A program made the position numbers and the translations under genes. From assembly GCF_050279675.1 (NCBI RefSeq), contig NZ_JBNNUK010000037.1:1-11568 (forward strand): a DNA stretch of 11,568 bases, read 5' to 3'. The stretch is from Viridibacillus sp050279675 (lineage in GTDB: Bacteria > Bacillota > Bacilli > Bacillales_A > Planococcaceae). Shown here piece after piece: positions 6,799-11,322 of the stretch (positions within the stretch are counted from its first letter, which is position 1; each line of letters starts with the position of its first letter). The notes beneath the pieces were generated by a model. It worked only from the letters and a program-made list of their open reading frames with translations. It was not told where the DNA came from and made no database searches.

Positions 6799-6819
6799 AA
6801 TGAAAAAGGAGTGAACATA

Positions 6820-7044
6820 GTGAAAGAGCAGCTAATCAAAGCCATGCAGCGCAATCAAATTATTGATTTAATATATATGTCGAAAGGTGGGGAAATAACT
6901 AAAAGGCGTGTGAAAATCATTATTATGACCGATGGAATTTTCCAAGCTTATTGCTTTGTAAAACATGCAAAAAGAACGTTCATCATAGAAAATGTTCTTG
7001 CTATTAGTCCAGTAATAATTCGAAAAGAGAATGTTGTTGTATGA
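6820..7044 (+). CDS. small WYL/YolD-like protein under LexA control
   Basis: The protein has 74 residues. The GTG at 6820 is preferred because AAAGGAG ends eight bases before it; the GTG at 6811 overlaps that site. The order is an N-terminal helix (KEQLIKAMQRNQIID), then a beta-rich part: LIYMSKGGEITKRRVKIIIM, AYCFVKHAKRTFIIENVLAI. The run AYCF...KRTFIIENVLA resembles a minimal WYL-type fold or the C-terminal part of YolD-like proteins, which in Bacillales sit beside Y-family polymerase genes of the SOS response. The family call is tentative. The stop overlaps the next start as ATGA, so the two are translationally coupled. Its direct role is unknown; WYL domains often sense nucleic acids or act in DNA-damage regulation. 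Confidence 0.75.
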   Translation: MKEQLIKAMQRNQIIDLIYMSKGGEITKRRVKIIIMTDGIFQAYCFVKHAKRTFIIENVLAISPVIIRKENVVV

Positions 7045-7406
7045 TTCATCAAGACCCACAAATTCATATTCATAATGCAATCATATTAGAACTGACACTA
7101 CGCACTTTAGAGCGTGATAAAAAACATATGGATTCTTTAAAAACAAATTTTGCTTTTAAAGCGTGGATTGATCAAGAGTTAAAAAATTTAACGAAAGATC
7201 TAAGAGATGTGAGCCGAACATTGGGGATGCATGGCATGAAGGTATTGGAAGGTACAAAGGAGATTGACGAATATTTTGTCGCTTATACTGTTAAGACTCG
7301 AGGAAATGATAAGGAATTACGTTACTCTAAAGTAGCTTTAAGAAATCAAGTAAATGAAGAAGTAAAGAAAAGACTTGGATTGGAATATAAAGGGCAACTT
7401 AGTTGA
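7041..7406 (+). CDS. conserved-looking hypothetical protein, second gene of the SOS-type operon
   Basis: The protein has 121 residues and starts at the ATG overlapping the previous stop by four bases. Residues 8-75 form two or three long helices (HNAIILELTLRTLERDKKHM, WIDQELKNLTKDLRDVSRTL). Residues 76-121 hold a strand-like stretch EYFVAYTVKTRG and a basic tail (RYSKVALRNQVNEEVKKRLG). Charge pattern and lack of signal peptide suggest a cytoplasmic, possibly nucleic-acid-associated protein. No family name was recognised with confidence. Co-transcription with the LexA-controlled gene suggests a part in the response to DNA damage. The next terminator is at 7481. Confidence 0.78.
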   Translation: MIHQDPQIHIHNAIILELTLRTLERDKKHMDSLKTNFAFKAWIDQELKNLTKDLRDVSRTLGMHGMKVLEGTKEIDEYFVAYTVKTRGNDKELRYSKVALRNQVNEEVKKRLGLEYKGQLS

Positions 7407-7480
7407 GTTACTTAACTGTGCCGAAATGTAATAAAAAAAGGTAACTATATAATAAAACTCTAATTACAGTGAAAAATTCG

Positions 7481-7502
7481 GCATCCTTCGGGGTGCTTTT
7501 TA
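7481..7502 (+). terminator. terminator of the LexA-controlled operon
   Basis: GCATCC, loop TTCG, GGGTGC, then TTTTT. Upstream A residues can extend the pairing with the T-run. Same stem as at 4547 (opposite strand) and 9722. Confidence 0.88.
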
Positions 7503-7606
7503 TTGTGGTAAAAGAAAGTGTCTAACTAATACTTATTGAATGTTCGTTTATTTGTGGGCATAAATTAACATTTTGGCACCATCCCTTCTATGTTCAACTA
7601 TAAACG

Positions 7607-7629
7607 AAAAAACATCCTAATTAGGATGC
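7607..7629 (-). terminator. terminator of the 73-residue protein gene
   Basis: On the - strand GCATCCT-AATT-AGGATGT is a near-perfect stem of seven pairs (outermost G-T), followed by six T. It begins four bases after the stop codon. Confidence 0.85.
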
Positions 7630-7633
7630 TTTA

Positions 7634-7855
7634 TTAATATAAATGTTGGTTATGACAAGGTGGAAATCCATTGATATCGCGGATCATGTGGAAGTCGTAT
7701 TGTTTGAGGGCGAATTGTGCTTGATATAGGTATTCAGTTACAAGAAGTTTTCCGCCTGATACACCACACAAAATACCTGAAGTCCCTTGACCATTTGTGA
7801 ATGAGATTCCAACTGGTTGGCCTATTAAGTACCCAATTTTATAATGCCAAGGCAT
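7634..7855 (-). CDS. small protein of unknown function (73 residues)
   Basis: The ATG at 7855 (MPWHYKIGYLIGQPVGIS...) is chosen because AAAAGGA lies nine bases before it. The frame is open seven codons further upstream, but that start would place the RBS inside the gene. The protein is beta-rich and compact: LIGQPVGISFTNGQGTSGIL, GGKLLVTEYL, QAQFALKQYDFHMIRDI. The alternation of short strands and glycines suggests a small barrel, perhaps Sm-like. It ends in a Pro/Cys/His-containing tail. I have an impression of similar Bacillales hypotheticals but no function. It is monocistronic with its own terminator. A CATATACT box about 20 bases upstream might be a sporulation-type -10, which is weak evidence. 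Confidence 0.7.
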   Translation of the reverse strand: MPWHYKIGYLIGQPVGISFTNGQGTSGILCGVSGGKLLVTEYLYQAQFALKQYDFHMIRDINGFPPCHNQHLY

Positions 7856-7951
7856 AATTATCAATCCTTTTTGCACAGTATATGTTTTTTTGAGTTAATA
7901 GGTGTCTGTACGTTTTAGGGTTTTATAAAAGGGATGCATTGGAGGTTTGCT

Positions 7952-8115
7952 ATGAAGCTATGTACTATATGTAACAGTCCTTTGAAGTTGAAGAAAAAAA
8001 GAGAATGAAATTGGTTCTGTCTGTTTGCAAGAGAAAGAAAGCAATCGAAAAAGCTGAGGTTGAGAAATTTCATATTAGTATGGCTGAACTACAAGAGGTG
8101 CAGTATAACAACTGA
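7952..8115 (+). pseudogene. frameshifted small zinc-finger-like protein
   Basis: A good RBS (GGAGG at 7941-7945) precedes ATG AAG CTA TGT ACT. The first frame reads MKLCTICNSPLKLKKKRE and stops at 8006. The next frame supplies NEIGSVCLQ, and a third gives KRKKAIEKAEVEKFHISMAE... to a stop at 8113. The arrangement C-x-x-C-x-x-x-L...G-S-V-C is that of small phage zinc-binding proteins of the DUF6011 kind. A run of seven A lies near the first frame break. Two indels are needed to restore one frame of about 54 residues. It is probably non-functional. Product and phage origin are inferences. Confidence 0.5.
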
Positions 8116-8283
8116 AATTTAACGAAAATATAGAAGAATGCGGGGTAAAAGTTCCGCTATAATTCAGTTATATTCAAAAATAGAATTTGATTACTATCGT
8201 TAAGCACCACAACTACAAAGCCCGTTAAACTAAAATGAAAAGAATTATTCTTTCAACCTTACACGGAGTAATTATTCAAACTA
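8116..8283. other. short non-coding gap
   Basis: No coding frame was recognised. It contains an AT-only hairpin (AAAGAAT-T-ATTCTTT, about 8239-8253) downstream of the 91-residue minus-strand gene that could be a weak terminator. Confidence 0.35.
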
Positions 8284-8559
8284 TTATCTATAGGGTTTCT
8301 GTTTATTAACTTGATCCTTTAGTTTTTCTAATTCAGAGGTTAAATAATCAATCTGTTTTTGCATATTTTTATTATCTTCCTTATCCTTTTTATCGTTATT
8401 TATTTCTTGTCGTTCTGCCTCTAATGCAAGTATTGCTGAAATAGTGGATATTGTGTCACCGAGTGTAGTTATTGCTGCACCAACAACAGCTAATTCCGCA
8501 GCCTGAATTTCTAGTTGGTTTTGATTATCTTGACCTAAGTTCTTTTGATTTTTATTCAA
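8284..8559 (-). CDS. small helical/coiled-coil protein, TTG start
   Basis: The protein has 91 residues and starts at a TTG that sits eight bases after a perfect GGAGG (8568-8572), which fixes the start. Residues 1-16 are Asn/Gln-rich. Residues 17-48 form a hydrophobic, Ala/Thr-rich helix-like segment (AAELAVVGAAITTLGDTIST...). Residues 50-64 are very charged, and 65-87 look like a short coiled coil (MQKQIDYLTSELEKLKDQVN). The composition suggests an amphipathic or oligomeric protein, perhaps membrane-associated or spore-related, but nothing specific supports a role. There is no signal peptide. It is monocistronic. I do not recognise a named family. Confidence 0.7.
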   Translation of the reverse strand: MNKNQKNLGQDNQNQLEIQAAELAVVGAAITTLGDTISTISAILALEAERQEINNDKKDKEDNKNMQKQIDYLTSELEKLKDQVNKQKPYR

Positions 8560-8634
8560 ACTGTTAGCCTCCAGTAATCAATTTCATATCATAACTAATT
8601 TATGCTACATGTATTTTTTTATGAAGGAGTATTA

Positions 8635-8712
8635 ATGTGTCAAAATCTTACTTCAGAAATTTATTGAAACACTGAGGAAACTAAGGAGTTAACAGTAAAT
8701 ACTAGTGATTGA
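8635..8712 (+). pseudogene. possible remnant of a small gene
   Basis: AAGGAG at 8624-8629 and ATG at 8635 start MCQNLTSEIY, then a TGA, then in the same frame NTEETKELTVNTSD and a second TGA. The good RBS and the protein-like second half suggest a short gene with a nonsense mutation, but it is too short to be certain. Confidence 0.25.
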
Positions 8713-8815
8713 TGGTCACCAAATATGATAGTTTAGTCATTATAAATAGGCTACAAGTAATAATTACAGATATTCCCAAGTGAGCTATAATAAGTGCTAA
8801 TAGAGTCTGGGGCTT

Positions 8816-9002
8816 ATGGGGAAAAGTATAAATAAAGAATTGTCAGATGAGTATACTAAGAAATCTCGAAAATTGATTGAGCTAGCTAAAAAAGAATTAG
8901 AGTTTTTTTGATACTGAATAAGTAACTGAACTATCAAAGATAAGAGAAGAAAAGATAAAACTACAACAAGAAATTACAATGATTGAACAAAAGTTGTTTT
9001 AA
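8816..9002 (+). pseudogene. broken coiled-coil small protein gene
   Basis: ATG at 8816 starts MGKSINKELSDEYTKKSRKL... ending ELEFF at a TGA. A run of seven T (8904-8910 region) precedes the break. In the next frame the text continues as FFDTE, a TAA, then VTELSKIREEKIKLQQEITM... to a stop at 9000. Together this is about 61 residues of highly charged heptad-like helix, so one indel and one stop codon separate it from an intact gene. A terminator follows nine bases later, in line with a former gene. The RBS is poor. No function is recognised. Confidence 0.55.
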
Positions 9003-9010
9003 TTAATAAA

Positions 9011-9037
9011 GTCATATCTAACTGATGTGGCTTTTTT
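9011..9037 (+). terminator. terminator after the coiled-coil pseudogene
   Basis: GTCATATC at 9011-9018 pairs with GATGTGGC at 9024-9031 (eight pairs, two G-T), followed by six T. Confidence 0.7.
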
Positions 9038-9038
9038 A

Positions 9039-9063
9039 CTCTGACACAAATGAATGCCTAGCT
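9039..9063 (+). repeat. 25-bp post-terminator repeat, copy 1
   Basis: This copy differs from the copy at 10736-10760 at only two of 25 positions (core CTCTGACACAAA and AATGCCTAGCT). Both directly follow a terminator T-run. A related start (CTTTGACATAA) follows the terminator at 9721. This repeated placement suggests duplicated gene-terminator-tail units. Confidence 0.75.
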
Positions 9064-9231
9064 CATCAAGGCCATTGAAAGAAGGAATCGATTAAGTAGG
9101 AAATCCAACAACCGTAGATGTACCATGACCAGTTGATAATAATCAATAAATCGCCGTTTAAACATGATGCAAAAGGGGGGTTAATCGATTTACATATGTA
9201 ATGTTTAGTTTATTAAATTAAATCAATTATG
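9064..9231. other. non-coding stretch, possible traces of a lost gene
   Basis: No supported frame was found. A GGGGGG RBS-like run at about 9175-9180 and an orphan terminator at 9232 suggest a former gene. The longest open pieces are under 20 codons. Confidence 0.35.
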
Positions 9232-9261
9232 GCCTTATCCATAATCGGATAGGGCTTTTTT
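9232..9261 (+). terminator. orphan rho-independent terminator
   Basis: GCCTTATCC at 9232-9240 pairs with GGATAGGGC at 9247-9255 (nine pairs, one G-T), followed by six T. No intact gene precedes it. It insulates the leader that starts at 9281. Confidence 0.85.
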
Positions 9262-9280
9262 CTGTCTATTTATTGATTAA

Positions 9281-9411
9281 GTTGATTCAAGTGAATGATA
9301 CGGACCGTATATCATTGATTAGGATGATCAGTATTGTTGGTTTAGTGTTGTGATTTACATCACAGACTTGTAGTCTATTACCAATTATAATTGGTGTGGG
9401 GGGCGAATATC
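9281..9411 (+). promoter_or_regulatory. structured 5' leader, copy A
   Basis: Bases 9281-9312 match 10374-10405 at 28 of 32 positions and hold the palindrome ATACGG-A-CCGTAT. Three hairpins then follow before the RBS: TGTGAT/ATCACA (9349-9364), AGACT-TGT-AGTCT (9364-9376) and the 16-base palindrome ACCAATTATAATTGGT (9380-9395). Copy B has hairpins at matching positions with partly different sequence but intact pairing. The last stem ends a few bases before the GGGGGG ribosome binding site. No clean SigA promoter was found; TTGATT at 9282 could be a -35 within the shared block. The most likely role is RNA-level control of the downstream gene, but a DNA operator is possible. Confidence 0.6.
9349..9364. 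promoter_or_regulatory. perfect Crp/Fnr-type palindrome
   Basis: TGTGA-TTTACA-TCACA fits the consensus TGTGA-N6-TCACA shared by Crp and Bacillus Fnr-type regulators. It lies 48 bases before the ATG. The equivalent place in leader B holds a different hairpin (TGATA-GTTT-TATCA), so RNA structure may be the better explanation. Confidence 0.4.
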
Positions 9412-9714
9412 ATGTTAGATATAGATTATTTAGAAGATGCAGCATTTGAGAGTGTCGAAGAAGTTGTTAGACAATTTATCGTTAAAATGGGTAATCAGAA
9501 AATTAAAATAAGAATCACTAGAGATGCACATGGACATTTCCAATTTGTAAACAGCCATTACTATCAAGGCAGTAAACAAGCAGAATCATATATTGCATCT
9601 TTATCAAATTATCCTTCTGAAAAAATAGCGATTATGAATGCAAAATTACAAATAGTTTCGTCTTATGATCCAACAGATGAAAATGGTGTTTGGCTAGAAA
9701 ATGATTCTTTCTAA
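9412..9714 (+). CDS. unknown 100-residue protein of leader module A
   Basis: The ATG at 9412 is chosen because GGGGGGC lies about nine bases upstream; the frame opens earlier, within the last leader hairpin. The protein is MLDIDYLEDAAFESVEEVVR... with an N-terminal acidic helix (1-25). A strand pair follows, KIKIRITRDAHGHFQFVNSH (about 32-51), then a helix with SKQAESYIASLSN. The tail is acidic (SYDPTDENGVWLENDSF). It looks like a small cytoplasmic alpha/beta protein. No family is recognised. It stands alone between the structured leader and a strong terminator. The gene of module B uses the same kind of leader but has no visible protein similarity. Confidence 0.72.
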   Translation: MLDIDYLEDAAFESVEEVVRQFIVKMGNQKIKIRITRDAHGHFQFVNSHYYQGSKQAESYIASLSNYPSEKIAIMNAKLQIVSSYDPTDENGVWLENDSF

Positions 9715-9720
9715 AACTGA

Positions 9721-9744
9721 AGCATCCTTAGGGGTGCTTTTTAT
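9721..9744 (+). terminator. terminator of module A
   Basis: AGCATCC, loop TTAG, GGGTGCT, then a T-rich tail. The same stem as at 7481 with a UUAG loop. It begins seven bases after the stop. The sequence to about 9760 is close to the one following module B. Confidence 0.88.
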
Positions 9745-9774
9745 TTTGCTTTGACATAATGGTAAATTCGAGAA

Positions 9775-10145
9775 GTGTTAAGAACAATGGTTAACGAGGA
9801 ATTCGAAATAAGACAAGGATGTGACGCTATATTTAATAAATTAGCTCACAAGATAATGGCGCTCGACCTTTTAACGAAGCATATGGAATTGTTAGATATT
9901 CGTGGGTTGATTTCTCTATCAGCAGTCTTTGAGGAAAGTAGTAGTGGAACTGATAATTCCATAATAAGTATTAATCCACTGTCTTTTTTGCCTAAATTAT
10001 TATTAGCTTTTATTTTAAGTACTGTATCAACAAAGTTCAGAAAAAAAGTTTTCAAAAGATTGCCGATGAACTAAAAGTCAGTAAGGACATGGTTCAATCG
10101 TATATTAGGAGAGCTAGAAGTAAGGTGAATGAGCAAGTTTCATGA
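9775..10145 (+). pseudogene. remnant of a phage-like sigma factor, region 4 helix-turn-helix at the C-terminus
   Basis: An upstream frame (MVNEEFEIRQGCDAIFNKLA..., ending at 10074) runs into a second frame. The second frame reads SFQKIADELKVSKDMVQSYI and then RRARSKVNEQVS to a stop at 10143. QKIADELKVSKDMVQSYIRR is the helix-turn-helix of sigma-70 region 4 as found at the end of small Bacillales phage-type sigma factors, which bind the -35 element. The middle (about 9960-10035) is hydrophobic and does not look like a sigma factor, so more than one indel is likely. The frames meet at a run of seven A (10041-10047) in the phase A-AAA-AAA, so a -1 slip there would also join them. No good RBS is seen. 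Confidence 0.55.
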
Positions 10146-10373
10146 AATTTTTTTGCCTTACGTTGTCTTACGAACTCTGCCTATATGAGGGGAGATAATA
10201 GAGGGTGCATCTCTAAACTACGCCTACCATTAATCCTCTCCTTTAACCTTTAACCTAAATGAATGGAAAACAGATCGACCTAAGAAGATAAATTCCTAAA
10301 CTTATACTTCGCTAAGATGGAGTACATCATAGGTTAGGAAATTCACTTTGGACTCTGTCCATTTTTAAATTAC
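10146..10373. other. non-coding stretch between sigma remnant and leader B
   Basis: No supported gene was found. Contents are a GGGGAGA RBS-like site at about 10190 without a usable start, two tandem TTTAACC units near 10240-10255, and an imperfect inverted repeat (AATTCCTAA at 10291-10299 with TTAGGAAATT at 10334-10343). Confidence 0.35.
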
Positions 10374-10525
10374 GTTGATTCAAACGAATGATACGGACCA
10401 TATACGCTTGTGTTGGGGTTATCCGTATTGTTCGTGTGAATGAGTGTAAATTGATAGTTTTATCATATTCGAGTTACAGACTTGCAGTCTTCTACAACTT
10501 ATAATTGTTGTGGGAGGTGATGGAA
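10374..10525 (+). promoter_or_regulatory. structured 5' leader, copy B
   Basis: Bases 10374-10405 correspond to the shared block of copy A. Three hairpins follow: TGATA-GTTT-TATCA (10452-10465), AGACT-TGC-AGTCT (10478-10490) and ACAAC/GTTGT (10494-10511). The distance between the second and third hairpins is three bases in both copies, and the third ends 14 bases before the ATG here and 16 in copy A. An extra long-range pairing, ATACGGA with TCCGTAT, is possible in this copy. The RBS GGGAGG follows the last stem directly. Confidence 0.6.
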
Positions 10526-10699
10526 ATGGAAGATCAACAAATGCATGATTTACTTTATAAGGCTGTAGAAGAAAAAGGGGGCATCCCAGTAGTATTTTCA
10601 GCAGTAACATCATTAGCGGGACTTCTACATGATAAAGGATTAATAAATTACGATGAGTTCGCTATAGCATTTCTAGAAAATTTAGAAGATAAAGGTTGA
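10526..10699 (+). CDS. unknown 57-residue protein of leader module B
   Basis: The ATG at 10526 is preferred because GGGAGG lies at a normal distance, whereas the ATG at 10520 is only a few bases from it. The protein is MEDQQMHDLLYKAVEEKGGI... and largely helical. A central, moderately hydrophobic stretch (PVVFSAVTSLAGLLHDKG, 21-38) is followed by an acidic helix NYDEFAIAFLENLEDKG. It has no cysteines, no signal peptide and no recognised motif. Small size and the dedicated leader and terminator suggest a regulated accessory or phage-derived protein. Antitoxin or phage-related roles are possible, but no evidence favours any of them. Confidence 0.65.
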   Translation: MEDQQMHDLLYKAVEEKGGIPVVFSAVTSLAGLLHDKGLINYDEFAIAFLENLEDKG

Positions 10700-10706
10700 T
10701 GAGTTT

Positions 10707-10729
10707 AAACATCCTTAGGGGTGTTTTTT
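10707..10729 (+). terminator. terminator of module B
   Basis: AAACATCC, loop TTAG, GGGTGTTT with a T-run. Compared with module A, the outer pair of the stem changed from G-C to A-T with pairing kept, a compensatory change that supports the hairpin. Confidence 0.88.
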
Positions 10730-10735
10730 CTTTTG

Positions 10736-10760
10736 CTCTGACACAAACAAATGCCTAGCT
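10736..10760 (+). repeat. 25-bp post-terminator repeat, copy 2
   Basis: Pairs with 9039-9063 (23 of 25 identical). It lies seven bases after the module B terminator and is followed within three bases by the CCCAAA tract. Confidence 0.75.
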
Positions 10761-10762
10761 GA

Positions 10763-10784
10763 CCCAAACCCAAACCCAAACCCC
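10763..10784. repeat. (CCCAAA)n tandem tract, G-quadruplex motif on the minus strand
   Basis: The tract has three CCCAAA units followed by CCCC. The - strand therefore carries four G-tracts (4, 3, 3, 3) separated by TTT, a textbook intramolecular G-quadruplex motif identical in form to a telomere repeat. It stands out in this AT-rich intergenic DNA. Confidence 0.9.
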
Positions 10785-10890
10785 TTATTGGATGGCGTTC
10801 GTTTGCGTGAGAGCGGAATATATTAAATGTCAAATATGCAATATACTTACTTTATATGATTAATTATAGTAGTTGTAGGAGGTGAGAAAT

Positions 10891-11306
10891 ATGGAAAAGC
10901 TGTCAGAGTATAATCATTTTAAACAAATGGTAAGTGAAAGAAAATATTATGGATACAGAAAGTATTTAAAGTTATAGAATTTATTGCAGAAACTTATATA
11001 TTGGATAAGTTAGAATATTTTTATCATAGAAACCTTTTTAACGATGAGCAAGAGCAATTGATATTTATTTGGGAAGAGGGCATAACAAAAGTAAATATCC
11101 TCGAAGTAGGATTCAAATGCGAAAATATAACAAGTAAAGTAATAAAAAAAGAACTTATTCTAAGTGATTATCCGCATCAATCAACATCATTGAGTGTTAC
11201 TTTCGAAAACGGCGATTCACTTCTCTTTGAGAATATAAATGATTCTAACAATGAGTATAGCAGTGAATATACTGAGGAAATCAAAGCGATTTATAAACTG
11301 CTATAG
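10891..11306 (+). pseudogene. unknown protein of about 138 residues, reading frame interrupted once
   Basis: GGAGGTGAG precedes ATG at 10891, giving a strong start. The first frame, MEKLSEYNHFKQMVSERKYY..., ends at a TAG (10975). The -1 frame is open through the region and continues VIEFIAETYILDKLEYFYHR... to a stop at 11304. The second part alone could start at TTG 11001 but has no RBS there. Joined, it resembles the DUF3908 type of Bacillales/phage hypothetical (FYHRNLFNDEQEQ..., then a beta-rich half), an uncertain recollection. A one-base loss in an A-run near 10959 explains the break. Alternatively the heptamer T-TTA-AAG at 10965-10971 is in phase for a -1 slip just before the stop. The 3' terminator seems cut by the right IS copy. 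Confidence 0.6.
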
Positions 11307-11322
11307 AAAAATTTAGCATCTT
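11307..11322 (+). terminator. possible terminator left arm cut by the IS
   Basis: After the stop come AAAAATTTAGCATCTT and then the IS end. The other terminators of this region begin with A-run, (A)GCATCCTT and then the loop. Here the right arm is missing and the IS begins at the place where the loop would be. Confidence 0.4.

Noticed and set aside
6868..7080. Open frame of 70 codons on -
   Set aside because: Antisense to the two LexA-controlled genes, which have good start signals.
8281..8575. Reading the 91-residue protein as chance because it lacks ATG
   Set aside because: A perfect GGAGG eight bases before the TTG and the well-organised sequence argue for a real gene.
9360..9412. T-box or known riboswitch in the leader
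   Set aside because: The T-box signature AGGGTGG-N-ACCGCG is absent and no aptamer core I know of is recognisable.
9846..10055. Open frame of 69 codons on -
   Set aside because: Antisense to the sigma-factor remnant; no RBS or known motif.
10419..10613. Open frame of 64 codons on -
   Set aside because: Runs across the structured leader B and the module B gene; no start signal.
9000..10800. CRISPR array suggested by repeated blocks
   Set aside because: Repeats are few, far apart and part of gene leaders, terminators and tails; no regular spacers.
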